A stretch of DNA of 20,106 bases from Synechococcaceae bacterium WB8_1B_136 (GCA_010029175.1 RGNC01000017.1:1-20106), one strand, 5' to 3'. Positions 8,359 through 16,094 are shown, numbered from the stretch's first letter. Translations and numbers: made by a program. Notes: generated by a model from the sequence alone, not told the origin.

Positions 8359-10140
8359 GTGCTCCGCCTCGAACGCGTTTCCAAGATCTATCCCACCGGT
8401 GAGGTGCTGCGGGACATCACCTGGGAGGTGAAGCCCGGCGACCGCATCGGCCTGGTGGGGGTGAACGGTGCCGGCAAATCCACCCAGATGCGCATCATCG
8501 CCGGCCTGGAGGAGCCCACCAGCGGCCAGGTGGTGAAGCAGGGGGATCCCCGCATCGTGTATCTGCAGCAGGAATTCGATGTGGATGTGCGCCGCACGGT
8601 GCGCGATGAGCTGTTCCAGGCCTTCGGCGAGGCGGCGCTGGTGCTCAACCGCAAGCATGCGGTGGAACATGACATGGCCAGCGAGAAGGCCGCCAGCGAC
8701 CCCGACCACCTCGAGGAGCTGATCCACGAACTGGGCCGGCTGCAGGAGCGCTTCGAGGCCCTGCACGGCTACGAGCTCGATGCACGCATCGACAAGCTGC
8801 TGCCCACCATCGGCTTCACGCCCGAGGGGGCCGAGCTGCTGGTGGGCGACTACTCCGGCGGCTGGCAGATGCGGATCGCCCTGGGCAAGATCCTGTTGCA
8901 GGAGCCCGATCTGCTGCTGCTGGATGAACCCACCAACCACCTGGATGTGGAGACGATCCAGTGGCTGGAGAACTACCTCTGCAGCCAGAGCGTACCGCTG
9001 GTGGTGATCAGCCACGACCGGGCCTTCCTGGACCGGGTGTGCAACCAGATCGTGGAAACCGAGCGGGGCGTGTCGCGCTGCTACCTGGGCAACTACAGCC
9101 AGCATCTGGAGCAGAAGGCCCTGGAGCGCGAGGCCAGCCAGGCCGCATTTGAGCGCCAGCAGAAGGAATTGGCCACCCAGCAGGCCTACATCGACCGCTT
9201 CCGCGCCAGCGCCACCCGTTCCACCCAGGCCAAGAGCCGCGAAAAGCTGCTCGACAAGGTGGAGCGGATCGAGGCCCCGATCGAGAGCGTGGGTGGCCCG
9301 CGCTTCCAGTTCCCACCGGCGCCCCGCAGCGGCCGGCTGATCGCCGAGATCAAGGATCTCAGCCACAGCTACAACGACAAGATCCTGTTCCTGGAGGCCA
9401 ATCTGGAGGTGGAGCGGGGCGATCGCATCGCCTTCGTGGGCCCCAACGGCGCCGGCAAATCCACGCTGCTGCGGCTGGTGATGGGCACGGAAACGCCCGA
9501 TGAGGGCCGCGCCAGCCTGGGGGAGCACAACGTGATCGCCGGCTACTTCGAGCAGAACCAGGCCGAGGCCCTGGATCTGTCCAAAACCGTGATCGACACC
9601 CTGTTCGAGGCGGTGCCCGACTGGACCCAGACCCAGGTGCGTTCGCTGCTGGGCAGCTTCTGCTTCAGCAACGACGCCGTGTTCAAGGAGGTGGGCAAGC
9701 TGAGCGGCGGCGAGAAGGCCCGCCTGGCCCTGGCGCTGATGCTGCTGCAGCCCTGCAACCTGCTGGTGCTGGATGAGCCCACCAACCACCTCGACATCCC
9801 CGCCAAGCAGATGCTCGAAGACGCCCTGATGGAGTACGAGGGGGCGGCGCTGGTGGTGAGCCACGACCGCTACTTCGTGTCGCGGGTGGCCAACAAGATC
9901 GTGGAACTGCGCGACGGCGAGCTGGTGCTCTACCGGGGCGACTACGCCTACTACCAGGAGAAGAAGGCCGAGGAGGCCGCTGAGGTGGAGGCCCGGCGCC
10001 AAGCCAGCGAAGCCGAGGCCAAGCGCAAGGCCAACCGCGAGAAGCAGAAGGCCAAGGAAGCCAGGCACAAACAACTTCACATGGGACTAGGCATGAGAAC
10101 TCATTGTTCTGGGCCTGGGGGAACTGTGTGCATAGGCTGA
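8359..10140 (+). CDS. ABC-F family ATPase (Uup/YdiF-like)
   Basis: The 593-residue protein carries two ABC ATPase domains in one chain and no membrane segments, as in ABC-F proteins, which act on ribosomes as translation factors. Domain 1 has Walker A GVNGAGKST (about 34-42), signature YSGGW (about 165) and Walker B LLLLDEPTNHLD. A charged linker of about 80 residues (around 245-325) is the P-site-tRNA-interaction region. Domain 2 has GPNGAGKST (about 360), signature LSGGEKARLAL (about 447) and LLVLDEPTNHLD. Both H-loops read SHDR. The start is a GTG at 8359, nine codons before the first strand ends. The C terminus is a basic coiled coil (Lys/Glu/Ala rich), but the last 25 or so residues (HMGLGMRTHC and onward) are Gly/Cys rich, do not fit it, and coincide with lower GC. 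Confidence 0.92.
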   Translation: MLRLERVSKIYPTGEVLRDITWEVKPGDRIGLVGVNGAGKSTQMRIIAGLEEPTSGQVVKQGDPRIVYLQQEFDVDVRRTVRDELFQAFGEAALVLNRKHAVEHDMASEKAASDPDHLEELIHELGRLQERFEALHGYELDARIDKLLPTIGFTPEGAELLVGDYSGGWQMRIALGKILLQEPDLLLLDEPTNHLDVETIQWLENYLCSQSVPLVVISHDRAFLDRVCNQIVETERGVSRCYLGNYSQHLEQKALEREASQAAFERQQKELATQQAYIDRFRASATRSTQAKSREKLLDKVERIEAPIESVGGPRFQFPPAPRSGRLIAEIKDLSHSYNDKILFLEANLEVERGDRIAFVGPNGAGKSTLLRLVMGTETPDEGRASLGEHNVIAGYFEQNQAEALDLSKTVIDTLFEAVPDWTQTQVRSLLGSFCFSNDAVFKEVGKLSGGEKARLALALMLLQPCNLLVLDEPTNHLDIPAKQMLEDALMEYEGAALVVSHDRYFVSRVANKIVELRDGELVLYRGDYAYYQEKKAEEAAEVEARRQASEAEAKRKANREKQKAKEARHKQLHMGLGMRTHCSGPGGTVCIG

Positions 10141-10166
10141 CCATATCCCCCTCACGGCGAGGCTCC

Positions 10167-10373
10167 ATGAGCACTCCAGGCAGCTTTTCTGCGCCGCTCT
10201 CCCACGGCGGAACCCAGCCCCATCAGCCGCTCTCCCCCGCCCACGGGCACGGCCAGGAGCATGCGGGGGCAGCGGATGCGGTGAGCACCTATTTCGAGTG
10301 CATCACGGCCTGCTCGATCGACGACGGCGAATGCGTGACCCGCTGCGTTGAAGTGCTGCGCGAGGAGGGCTGA
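10167..10373 (+). CDS. Small His-rich twin-CX3C protein, unknown function
   Basis: The 68-residue product has two distinct parts. Residues 1-35 are a Pro/Gly-rich, His-rich tail with His13, 19, 26, 28 and 32. Residues 40-67 form a probable helical hairpin with Cys45, Cys49, Cys56 and Cys60, a CX3C-X6-CX3C arrangement with an acidic turn (SIDDGE) between. Twin CX3C motifs in other small proteins form disulfide-tied helical hairpins or bind metal; that is analogy, not homology. There is no signal peptide or membrane span. The ATG at 10167 follows a GGCGAGG stretch. It sits 26 bases after the ABC-F stop and 66 bases before the next small gene. I do not recognise the family, though the C-terminal half looks constrained. 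Confidence 0.65.
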   Translation: MSTPGSFSAPLSHGGTQPHQPLSPAHGHGQEHAGAADAVSTYFECITACSIDDGECVTRCVEVLREEG

Positions 10374-10439
10374 GCCCGTGCCGCTCGGAAACATTTCGTA
10401 GCGTTGTGGCGGTCCCGATGATCCATCGCGTCAGCCGCC

Positions 10440-10667
10440 ATGTCAGAACCGCTCGCCCTCAGCCTTGGCCAGCAATTCGAGCTGGAGCGCATGAACCGGG
10501 CCATCGAGTCGACCGCTGATCTGCAGGCCCTGCAGGGCCTGGCCAAGCAACTGCTGCTGGCCTGGCACAGCCAGAAGGCCGCCACCCAATGGGTGATGCG
10601 CCAGCAGCTCGAGGGACCGCCACGGTTCGGGACCGGACAGGCCCCCTCAGCGGGCCATCAGGGATGA
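10440..10667 (+). CDS. Small conserved-looking protein, possibly NblA-like
   Basis: The 75-residue product is mostly helical. It begins MSEPLALSLGQQFELERMNR, then a second helix (LQALQGLAKQLLLAWHSQKAA) and a third (WVMRQQL); after residue 60 it is a loose Pro/Gly tail. The LSL-x-QQFEL opening and the helix-turn-helix length recall NblA, the small adaptor that targets phycobilisomes for degradation, but the rest does not clearly match. I therefore leave it as a conserved-looking cyanobacterial protein. The tail (last 21 bases before and including the stop) overlaps the convergent htrA-type gene. The ATG at 10440 is preceded by no good ribosome binding site. Confidence is fair that it is a gene, low for the NblA link. 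Confidence 0.65.
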   Translation: MSEPLALSLGQQFELERMNRAIESTADLQALQGLAKQLLLAWHSQKAATQWVMRQQLEGPPRFGTGQAPSAGHQG

Positions 10668-11792
10668 GAGCTCGCCAGGAATCACCTGCAGGTTGATCTG
10701 CTGGCCGCCGCGCTGTAGGCTGAGGGCCATGGCCCGGCCCACCCCGTTGCTCTCCACGAACTGGGTGAGCTGGGCAGGATCCTTCACCGGCTGACCGCCC
10801 ACGGCGGTGATCACATCGCCGGCCTGCACGCCAGCGCGGGCGGCGGGTCCGGAGGGCATCACACTCCTCACCCGTGCGCCGCTCACCAGGGCACCATTGG
10901 CATCCCGCACGGGCTCCAGGGAGACGCCGATCATGGCGTGACTCACCACCCCACTGGCCACCAGCTGCTGGGCGATCGTGCGGGCCCGGTTGATCGGGAT
11001 GGCGAATCCCAGGCCCGCCCCCGGACCGGAACGCACCAGGGTGTTGATCCCGACCACATCGCCGCTGGCATCCAGCAGCGGACCGCCGGAATTGCCCGGG
11101 TTGATGGCGGCATCGGTCTGGATCAACTCCAGCCGCTTGTCAGTGATGCCCAGCTTGGCCGCATTGCGGTTGAGGCTGCTCACGATGCCGAGCGTCACGG
11201 TGTTGTCGAGCCCGAAGGGATTGCCCACGGCAATCACCCAGTCGCCCACCTGCAGGGCATCGGAGTTGCCGAGCCGGGCCACGGGCCAGGGGCCAGCCCG
11301 CTCCAGCCGCACCACGGCCAGATCGGTGACGTTGTCGGTGCCGACCACCTTCCCCTCGACGCGACGCCCATCCGGCAGGCCCACCACCACCCGGCTGCTG
11401 CCCTCCACCACGTGGGCGTTGGTGATCAGCAGGCCGGCGGGGTCGTAGATGAAACCACTGCCCTGGCCGCGCTCCGTGCGCTGGGATGGCGGCTGGGGCG
11501 CCTGGCCGGGGGGAAGCCCGAAGAACTGCCGCAGCAGCGGATCCATGAACGGCAGCTGCTGCAGTCCCCCCGATCCGGGCACCACCACGTTGCGCTCCGT
11601 GTCGATCGTGACCACCGCCGGGCCGGTGCGCCGCACGGCATCGGCCACGAACGACTGGCGCGCCAGGGCAGCGGCAGGGGCAGCGGCAGGGGCAGCCGAT
11701 TGGGCCCGCGCTGGCGACGCGGACAGTGCGGAGGGTCCGGCCAGCGCCAGAGCCGAAACCAGGGCCAGGGCCCTCACCCGTGCAGCAGCCAT
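10647..11792 (-). CDS. Periplasmic HtrA/Deg-type serine protease
   Basis: The 381-residue protein is a trypsin-like protease with one PDZ domain, as in HhoA, HhoB and HtrA of cyanobacteria, which degrade or hold misfolded envelope proteins. A signal peptide is visible (MAAARVRALALVSALALA, cleavage probably after SPARA at residue 30). The triad is His127 (TNAHVV), Asp157 (TDLAVV) and Ser235 (GNSGGP). The PDZ domain spans roughly 285-378 and begins after the MIGVSLEP segment. A Pro/Ala linker after the signal peptide is built from a 12-base tandem repeat. The start is an ATG at 11792. It is divergent from a DUF2973 gene across 161 bases and overlaps the small gene at 10440 by 21 bases tail to tail. 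Which Deg paralogue it is cannot be fixed from this sequence. Confidence 0.93.
   Translation of the reverse strand: MAAARVRALALVSALALAGPSALSASPARAQSAAPAAAPAAALARQSFVADAVRRTGPAVVTIDTERNVVVPGSGGLQQLPFMDPLLRQFFGLPPGQAPQPPSQRTERGQGSGFIYDPAGLLITNAHVVEGSSRVVVGLPDGRRVEGKVVGTDNVTDLAVVRLERAGPWPVARLGNSDALQVGDWVIAVGNPFGLDNTVTLGIVSSLNRNAAKLGITDKRLELIQTDAAINPGNSGGPLLDASGDVVGINTLVRSGPGAGLGFAIPINRARTIAQQLVASGVVSHAMIGVSLEPVRDANGALVSGARVRSVMPSGPAARAGVQAGDVITAVGGQPVKDPAQLTQFVESNGVGRAMALSLQRGGQQINLQVIPGELSSLMAR
11666..11696 (-). repeat. Perfect 12-base tandem repeat in the htrA-type gene, 2.6 copies
   Basis: On the plus strand the unit GGGCAGCGGCAG occurs at 11666-11677 and 11678-11689, followed by seven matching bases to 11696. 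It encodes the Ala/Pro run just after the predicted signal peptide. Copy number can change in steps of four codons without disturbing the protease domain. Confidence 0.8.
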
Positions 11793-11953
11793 GCGGCCAC
11801 AACCATGGAGAAGCCACGACCGTAGGCAGATTCCCGGGCCCCAGCCATCCCCCCGGCGGGTGGGATTCCCCGCCCTGCGCTGCGGCAGCCGCGCGACCGG
11901 GGGAGCGATGATGGACCCATTCGGTACGCCGGGCTGAACCAGTCCTGCTGTCC

Positions 11954-12226
11954 ATGCCTGTTGTTCTCTCCAAACTGCTGCCCCTGGCCTATGGCGCCTG
12001 TTTCCTGGCTCTGCTGTGGCAGGCGTTCCGGGTCATGGGCAGGGGCTATGCCGCCATTCCCCGCCCCGGGGATCAACCCAGCGGGGCCCAGGGCGATCGC
12101 ACCGGCCGCCTCACCATCCACCCGGAGCTGCTGGATGAGGACGGTCAGCTGACGCGGGACGACCTGCTCACGGTGCGCTTCAGCGGCGACAACGAGCAGC
12201 CCGCCTTGCCGAACGACCCCAACTGA
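11954..12226 (+). CDS. DUF2973 family small membrane protein
   Basis: The 90-residue protein has one N-terminal membrane span (about residues 5-28, LSKLLPLAYGACFLALLWQAF), then a soluble tail with the block RTGRLTIHPELLDEDGQLTRDDLL, which I recognise from a cyanobacterial family of unknown function (DUF2973). The tail is acidic near its end. The ATG at 11954 is the only good start before the span. It is divergent from the HtrA-type gene and in line with the unknown gene at 12290. The window's first of two HIP1 octamers (GCGATCGC, 12093-12100) falls inside it; the other is at 9419-9426. Membrane location is inferred, and no function is known to me. Confidence 0.8.
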   Translation: MPVVLSKLLPLAYGACFLALLWQAFRVMGRGYAAIPRPGDQPSGAQGDRTGRLTIHPELLDEDGQLTRDDLLTVRFSGDNEQPALPNDPN

Positions 12227-12247
12227 GGCCATCGGGGCCCGCCAGCT

Positions 12248-12255
12248 GGTACAAC
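12248..12255 (+). promoter_or_regulatory. Possible extended -10 promoter element for the gene at 12290
   Basis: TGGTACAAC at 12247-12255 reads as an extended -10 (TG, one base, then TACAAC at 12250-12255). It would place a transcription start near 12262, about 28 bases before the GTG start at 12290. No clear -35 is present, as is common with extended -10 promoters. This rests on pattern only. Confidence 0.35.
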
Positions 12256-12289
12256 CATTGCGTGCTTGTGGACATCGGCGGAGGCTGAG

Positions 12290-12673
12290 GTGGATCAAAG
12301 AACCCGGATCGTGGCTGCAGTGCTCAAGGGCCTGAAGCTGCCTCCCCGCTTTCAGCTCAAGCTTGTGAAGGAGGATCCGATCCGCCTGGAACTGATCCTC
12401 ACGCCCGCCTACGGCAAGGAGCCCATCCTGGTGGGTCTGGTGGAATCGCAGGATCTGGTGGCCCGCCGCGACCGGGAAGGCCGCATCCCCCGCGACCTGC
12501 AGGGCACCTGGGACTGGACCGTGCGCCACGGCAAGGTGAGCACCGGCGGCTGGAATCCCTATCTCAAGGAAGCCCTGCAGACGATGTTCGAAACCGGATT
12601 GCCGGCCATCGTCTACGAGGAAACCACCGGTGAGCTGTATCACCCGGTGGATGGCGCCCGCCACGTGCGCTGA
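12290..12673 (+). CDS. Conserved-looking protein of unknown function
   Basis: The 127-residue soluble protein starts MDQRTRIVAAVLKGLKLPPRF, has an alternating beta-like middle (FQLKLVKEDPIRLELILTP), a central basic loop, and ends in a segment with WDWTVRHGK, GGWNPYLKEALQTMF and VYEETTGELYHPVDG. There are no cysteines, signal peptide or membrane span, and no catalytic motif that I recognise. I chose the GTG at 12290, since GGAGG lies seven bases upstream (12280-12284); an upstream TTG at 12266 would add eight residues without support. It lies 12 bases before the hrpB start, so the two are probably co-transcribed. The even residue mix and good ribosome site support a real gene; the function is unknown. 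Confidence 0.75.
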   Translation: MDQRTRIVAAVLKGLKLPPRFQLKLVKEDPIRLELILTPAYGKEPILVGLVESQDLVARRDREGRIPRDLQGTWDWTVRHGKVSTGGWNPYLKEALQTMFETGLPAIVYEETTGELYHPVDGARHVR

Positions 12674-12684
12674 GCACCGGCCCC

Positions 12685-15228
12685 GTGGCTGAGCTGCCGA
12701 TCGAGCCGCTGCTGCCGCGGCTGGTGGAGCAGCTCCCTGGCGGGGCCACACTGCTGCTCCAGGCACCCCCTGGCGCCGGCAAGACCACGCGCGTGCCCCT
12801 CGCCCTGCGGGAGGCCCTGGAGGCCGCTGAGGGGCCCGATCACGGCACGATCCTGATGCTGGAGCCCCGGCGCCTGGCCGCCAAGGCGGCGGCGGAGCGG
12901 CTGGCGGCCGGGCTGGGGGAGCCCGTGGGCCGGCGGGTGGGCTTCCGGGTGCGGATGGAGGCCTGCGTTTCAGCCGCGACCCGGATCGAGGTGATCACCG
13001 ATGGCCTGTTCCTCCGGCGGCTGCAGGCCGATCCGGCCCTCGAGGGGGTGGCCTGCGTGATCTTCGACGAGTTCCACGAACGGCGCAGCGAAGCCGATCT
13101 GGCCCTGGCGCTGCTGCGGGATGCCCGGGCCGTGCTGGCCCCGGAGCTGCGGCTGCTGGTGATGTCGGCCACGCTCAACCTGCAGCCGCTGCTGGAGCAG
13201 CTGCCCGAGGCCGGCCTGCTCACCAGCGCCGGGCGGGCCCATCCCGTGGCGGTGAGCCACCAGGCCCCGCGCGAGGGGGAAGCGTTGCCGCGCCAGGTGG
13301 TGCGGGCCCTGGAAAGCCACTGGCTGGATCAGCGCGGCGACGCCGAAACAGCACTGGTGTTCCTGCCGGGTCAACGGGAGATCCAGGCCTGCCTGCAAGC
13401 CATCGCCGCCACCAGCTGGGGCAGCGCGCTGGAGCTGTGCCCCCTGCACGGCCAACTGCCCCTGGCGGCCCAGAGCCGCGCCATCCGCCGGGCCAGCACC
13501 GCCGCCGGCAAGGTGGTGCTGGCCAGCGCCATCGCCGAGAGCTCACTCACCATCGAGGGGGTGAGCCTGGTGATCGACAGCGGCCTCAGTCGCCGCAGTC
13601 GCTTCAACCCCACCACGGGCATGGACAGCCTGGTGACGCTGCCCTCCAGCCTGGCCAGCGCCGAACAGCGGGCCGGCCGCGCCGGACGCCTGGGACCGGG
13701 CCGCTGCCTGCGGCTGTGGAGTCCGGCTGAACAGCAGCGGCGGCCGGCCTTCGATCCGCCCGAACTACTGGAGGTGGATCCGGCCCCCCTGGTGCTGCAG
13801 CTGGCCCAGTGGGGGGCAGGCCTGGGCGAGGCATTGCCCTGGCTGGATGCTCCGCCCCGCAGCAGCCTGCAGGAGGGCCGGGAGCTGCTGCAACAGCTGG
13901 GGGGCGTGGATCAGCGCGGCGGGCTCACCCCCCATGGCCGCGCCATGGCCAGCCTCGGCCTGCATCCGCGGCTGGCCCACCTGCTGCTGCGGGCTCGGGA
14001 GCTGGGCGCTGGGGGCCTGGGCTGCGCCCTGGCGGCCCTGCTGAGCGAGCGCGATCCCCTCAATCCCCAGGACCACGGCTCCGACCTGGGCCATCGCCTC
14101 GACTGGCTGCGACGCCCCGGCCGCGATCCCCGCCGCCAGCAGCTGCTCCAGCTGCAACGCCAGCTGGAGCGCCAGCTCGAGCGGCTCGATGCCCCGCCCG
14201 GTGCCCCCTCGGCCCCAGCGGCAGCGGGCACCCCCGAAACGGTCTGCGCCGCCCTGCTGGTGGCCCAGGCCTACCCCGAGCGGGTGGCGGTGGCCCGGGA
14301 ACCCGGCAGCGGGCGCTACCTCACCCGCGGCGGCCGGGGCGCCCAGTTGCACCCCACCGACCCCCTGCGGGGCTGCGGGGCCCTGGCCATCGCCAGCGCC
14401 GATGGCGCCGGCAGCAACTGCCGCATCCAACTGGCCCTGCCGCTGGATCGGGGCAGCCTGGAGGAGCTGGCGGCCGAGGCCGGCCACGAGCTGGAGCTGG
14501 TGAGCTGGGACCCCCAGCAGCAGCGGGTGCGCTGCGAGCGGGAATGGCGATTGGGGGCCGTGGTGCTGGAGCGCCGGCCCTGGCCCCAGGCCCCCGCCCA
14601 GGCCGTGCAGGCCGCGCTGCTGGAGGGGCTGGAGCAGATGGGTCTCGAGGCCCTGCCCTGGACCCCCTCCAGCCGCCAACTGCAGCAACGGCTGAGCCTG
14701 GCCCACAGGCACCTGGGCGCCCCCTGGCCCGACCGCAGCGACAGGGCCCTGCTGGCCGATCCCATGGGCTGGCTGGGACCACAGCTCGCCGACCTGCGCA
14801 GCCGCACCGACCTGCAACGGATCGACCTCACGGAAGCCCTCTGGAACGGGCTGGAGTGGAGCCAGCGCCAGCAGCTGGACGCCCTGCTGCCCCAGAGCCT
14901 GGCCATCCCCTCAGGTCGCCAGGCCCGGCTCGACTACAGCGTGGGCGAACCCGTGCTGGCCGTGAAGCTGCAGGAGATGTTCGGGGCCGCCAGCACGCCC
15001 GTCCTGCTGGAGGGGCGATTGCCCGTCACCGTGCAGCTGCTCTCCCCTGCGGGACGACCCGCGGCGATCACGCGGGATCTGGCCGGGTTCTGGGCCGGGG
15101 CCTACCGCCAGGTGCGCAGCGAACTTCGGGGCCGCTACCCCCGCCACCCCTGGCCGGAGGATCCCGCCAGCGCCACCGCCACTGCCCTCACCAACCGCCG
15201 CCTGCGGCAGGATCAATCCCAGAGGTGA
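12685..15228 (+). CDS. hrpB: HrpB-type ATP-dependent RNA helicase (DEAH box)
   Basis: The 847-residue product matches HrpB in length and order of parts. Helicase motifs are Walker A GAGKTT (30-35), DEFHE (about 128-132, a DEAH-box variant), SATL (about 161), and QRAGRAGR (about 328-335) as motif VI. The long C-terminal half includes the HrpB blocks YPERVAVARE, GRYLTRGGRGAQL (about 545-560), LLEGRLPVTVQLLSPAGRP, and the terminal RYPRHPWPEDPASATATA. In E. coli HrpB is a non-essential DEAH helicase of uncertain RNA target. The start is a GTG at 12685; an in-frame ATG appears only inside the ATPase core. It overlaps the stop of the convergent HAD-phosphatase gene by 16 bases. Assignment is firm. 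Confidence 0.94.
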   Translation: MAELPIEPLLPRLVEQLPGGATLLLQAPPGAGKTTRVPLALREALEAAEGPDHGTILMLEPRRLAAKAAAERLAAGLGEPVGRRVGFRVRMEACVSAATRIEVITDGLFLRRLQADPALEGVACVIFDEFHERRSEADLALALLRDARAVLAPELRLLVMSATLNLQPLLEQLPEAGLLTSAGRAHPVAVSHQAPREGEALPRQVVRALESHWLDQRGDAETALVFLPGQREIQACLQAIAATSWGSALELCPLHGQLPLAAQSRAIRRASTAAGKVVLASAIAESSLTIEGVSLVIDSGLSRRSRFNPTTGMDSLVTLPSSLASAEQRAGRAGRLGPGRCLRLWSPAEQQRRPAFDPPELLEVDPAPLVLQLAQWGAGLGEALPWLDAPPRSSLQEGRELLQQLGGVDQRGGLTPHGRAMASLGLHPRLAHLLLRARELGAGGLGCALAALLSERDPLNPQDHGSDLGHRLDWLRRPGRDPRRQQLLQLQRQLERQLERLDAPPGAPSAPAAAGTPETVCAALLVAQAYPERVAVAREPGSGRYLTRGGRGAQLHPTDPLRGCGALAIASADGAGSNCRIQLALPLDRGSLEELAAEAGHELELVSWDPQQQRVRCEREWRLGAVVLERRPWPQAPAQAVQAALLEGLEQMGLEALPWTPSSRQLQQRLSLAHRHLGAPWPDRSDRALLADPMGWLGPQLADLRSRTDLQRIDLTEALWNGLEWSQRQQLDALLPQSLAIPSGRQARLDYSVGEPVLAVKLQEMFGAASTPVLLEGRLPVTVQLLSPAGRPAAITRDLAGFWAGAYRQVRSELRGRYPRHPWPEDPASATATALTNRRLRQDQSQR

Positions 15229-16028
15229 TCAAAGCCGAAGTGGCGCAGCCCCTCGGCGATGCCGGCGCAGCCCTCGGCACGGGCCAGGTACACCGATGGC
15301 AACCGCGGCAGGTGCGCCACCAGGGCCGGCTCGGCATTGCCCACCATGACCCCCTTGAGGCCCGTCTCGAACATGGCGAGGTCGTTGAGGGTGTCGCCGG
15401 CGGTCACCACCGCGGCATGGTCAAGCTCCAGCCACTCCAGCAGCGCCAGCAGGGTGCTGCCCTTGTTCACACCGGCCGGCAACACATCGAAGTAGCGGTT
15501 GTCGGAGAGCACGCAATCGGCTCCCTCCGCCTCCAGCAACGGAATCAGCGCGGGGTTGAACAGCTCCGGATCCACGAAATAGGCCAGACGGCGGTTGGAG
15601 CTCACCGGCTGGAGCGCGAGGCCGGGTTGCCCGTCCATCAGCGGAGCCAACCGCTCCGGGAGCCCCCGCCAACGGGCCTCGATCGGATCCACCGCCAGGG
15701 AAATGGGCGCGAGGGAGCGCCCGCAGGCCACGGTGCAGCCCACATCACCGATCACCAGGTGGGGGGCCTGCAGGCCGATGGGTTCATCCTCCAGCAGCAC
15801 CCTGGCGATCGATTCAAGGTCACGGCCCGTGCAGAACACGTGCAGCACCCGCTGCCGCTGCTCCGCCAGCCAGCGGTAGAACCGCCGCCGCTGCGGGGTG
15901 GCCCCGCCCAGCAGCGTGCCGTCCAGATCGGTGACAAGCACCAATTCAGGCTGCTCCGGCAAGGGAGCCGCGAGCTGCCTCTGGAACTGTTCACGCGCAG
16001 GACGCGCACGGGACCCGGAAGCAGACAC
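15213..16028 (-). CDS. Sucrose-phosphatase-like HAD IIB hydrolase
   Basis: This is about 271 residues from the GTG at 16028. HAD motif I is LVTDLDGTLLGG (Asp34 nucleophile, Asp36 acid/base). Motif II is the CTGRDLES segment, Lys of motif III lies in GVNKGSTLLALL, and motif IV is GDTLNDLAMFE (211-221), followed by GVMVGNAEPALV. This fits the sucrose-6-phosphate phosphatase domain family and its relatives in glucosylglycerate or mannosylglycerate synthesis, so a role in compatible-solute production is plausible. No glycosyltransferase partner is in the window. The frame is open back to a TTG at 16118, into the hli promoter region, so the start is uncertain; a GTG close to motif I is also possible. 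It is divergent from hli and overlaps hrpB by 16 bases tail to tail. Confidence 0.82.
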   Translation of the reverse strand: MSASGSRARPAREQFQRQLAAPLPEQPELVLVTDLDGTLLGGATPQRRRFYRWLAEQRQRVLHVFCTGRDLESIARVLLEDEPIGLQAPHLVIGDVGCTVACGRSLAPISLAVDPIEARWRGLPERLAPLMDGQPGLALQPVSSNRRLAYFVDPELFNPALIPLLEAEGADCVLSDNRYFDVLPAGVNKGSTLLALLEWLELDHAAVVTAGDTLNDLAMFETGLKGVMVGNAEPALVAHLPRLPSVYLARAEGCAGIAEGLRHFGFDHLWD

Positions 16029-16094
16029 GCGCAATGACGGCAAACCGCACCCCAAGGTATCGACCGCGACTGTCAAGCGGCCTCCAAGTTTCGT

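Noticed and set aside
8308..10080. 590-residue open frame antisense to the ABC-F gene
   Set aside because: His/Leu/Gln-rich mirror of the ABC-F codons, no domain pattern, no start signal. The ABC-F frame has all expected motifs.
10381..10439. GGAAACA motif before the NblA-like gene as a Yfr2-type small RNA
   Set aside because: A short motif only; no flanking stem, no terminator and no promoter were found to support an RNA gene.
12093..12100. HIP1 octamer GCGATCGC as a genome signature (also at 9419-9426)
   Set aside because: Two sites in 20 kb is close to what base composition alone would give (about one), so there is no enrichment to report here.
13809..16037. 742-residue plus-strand frame spanning the end of hrpB and the HAD-phosphatase gene
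   Set aside because: Off-frame reading of hrpB, then antisense to a well-supported HAD enzyme; Pro/Ala/Arg/Gly-rich with no motif.
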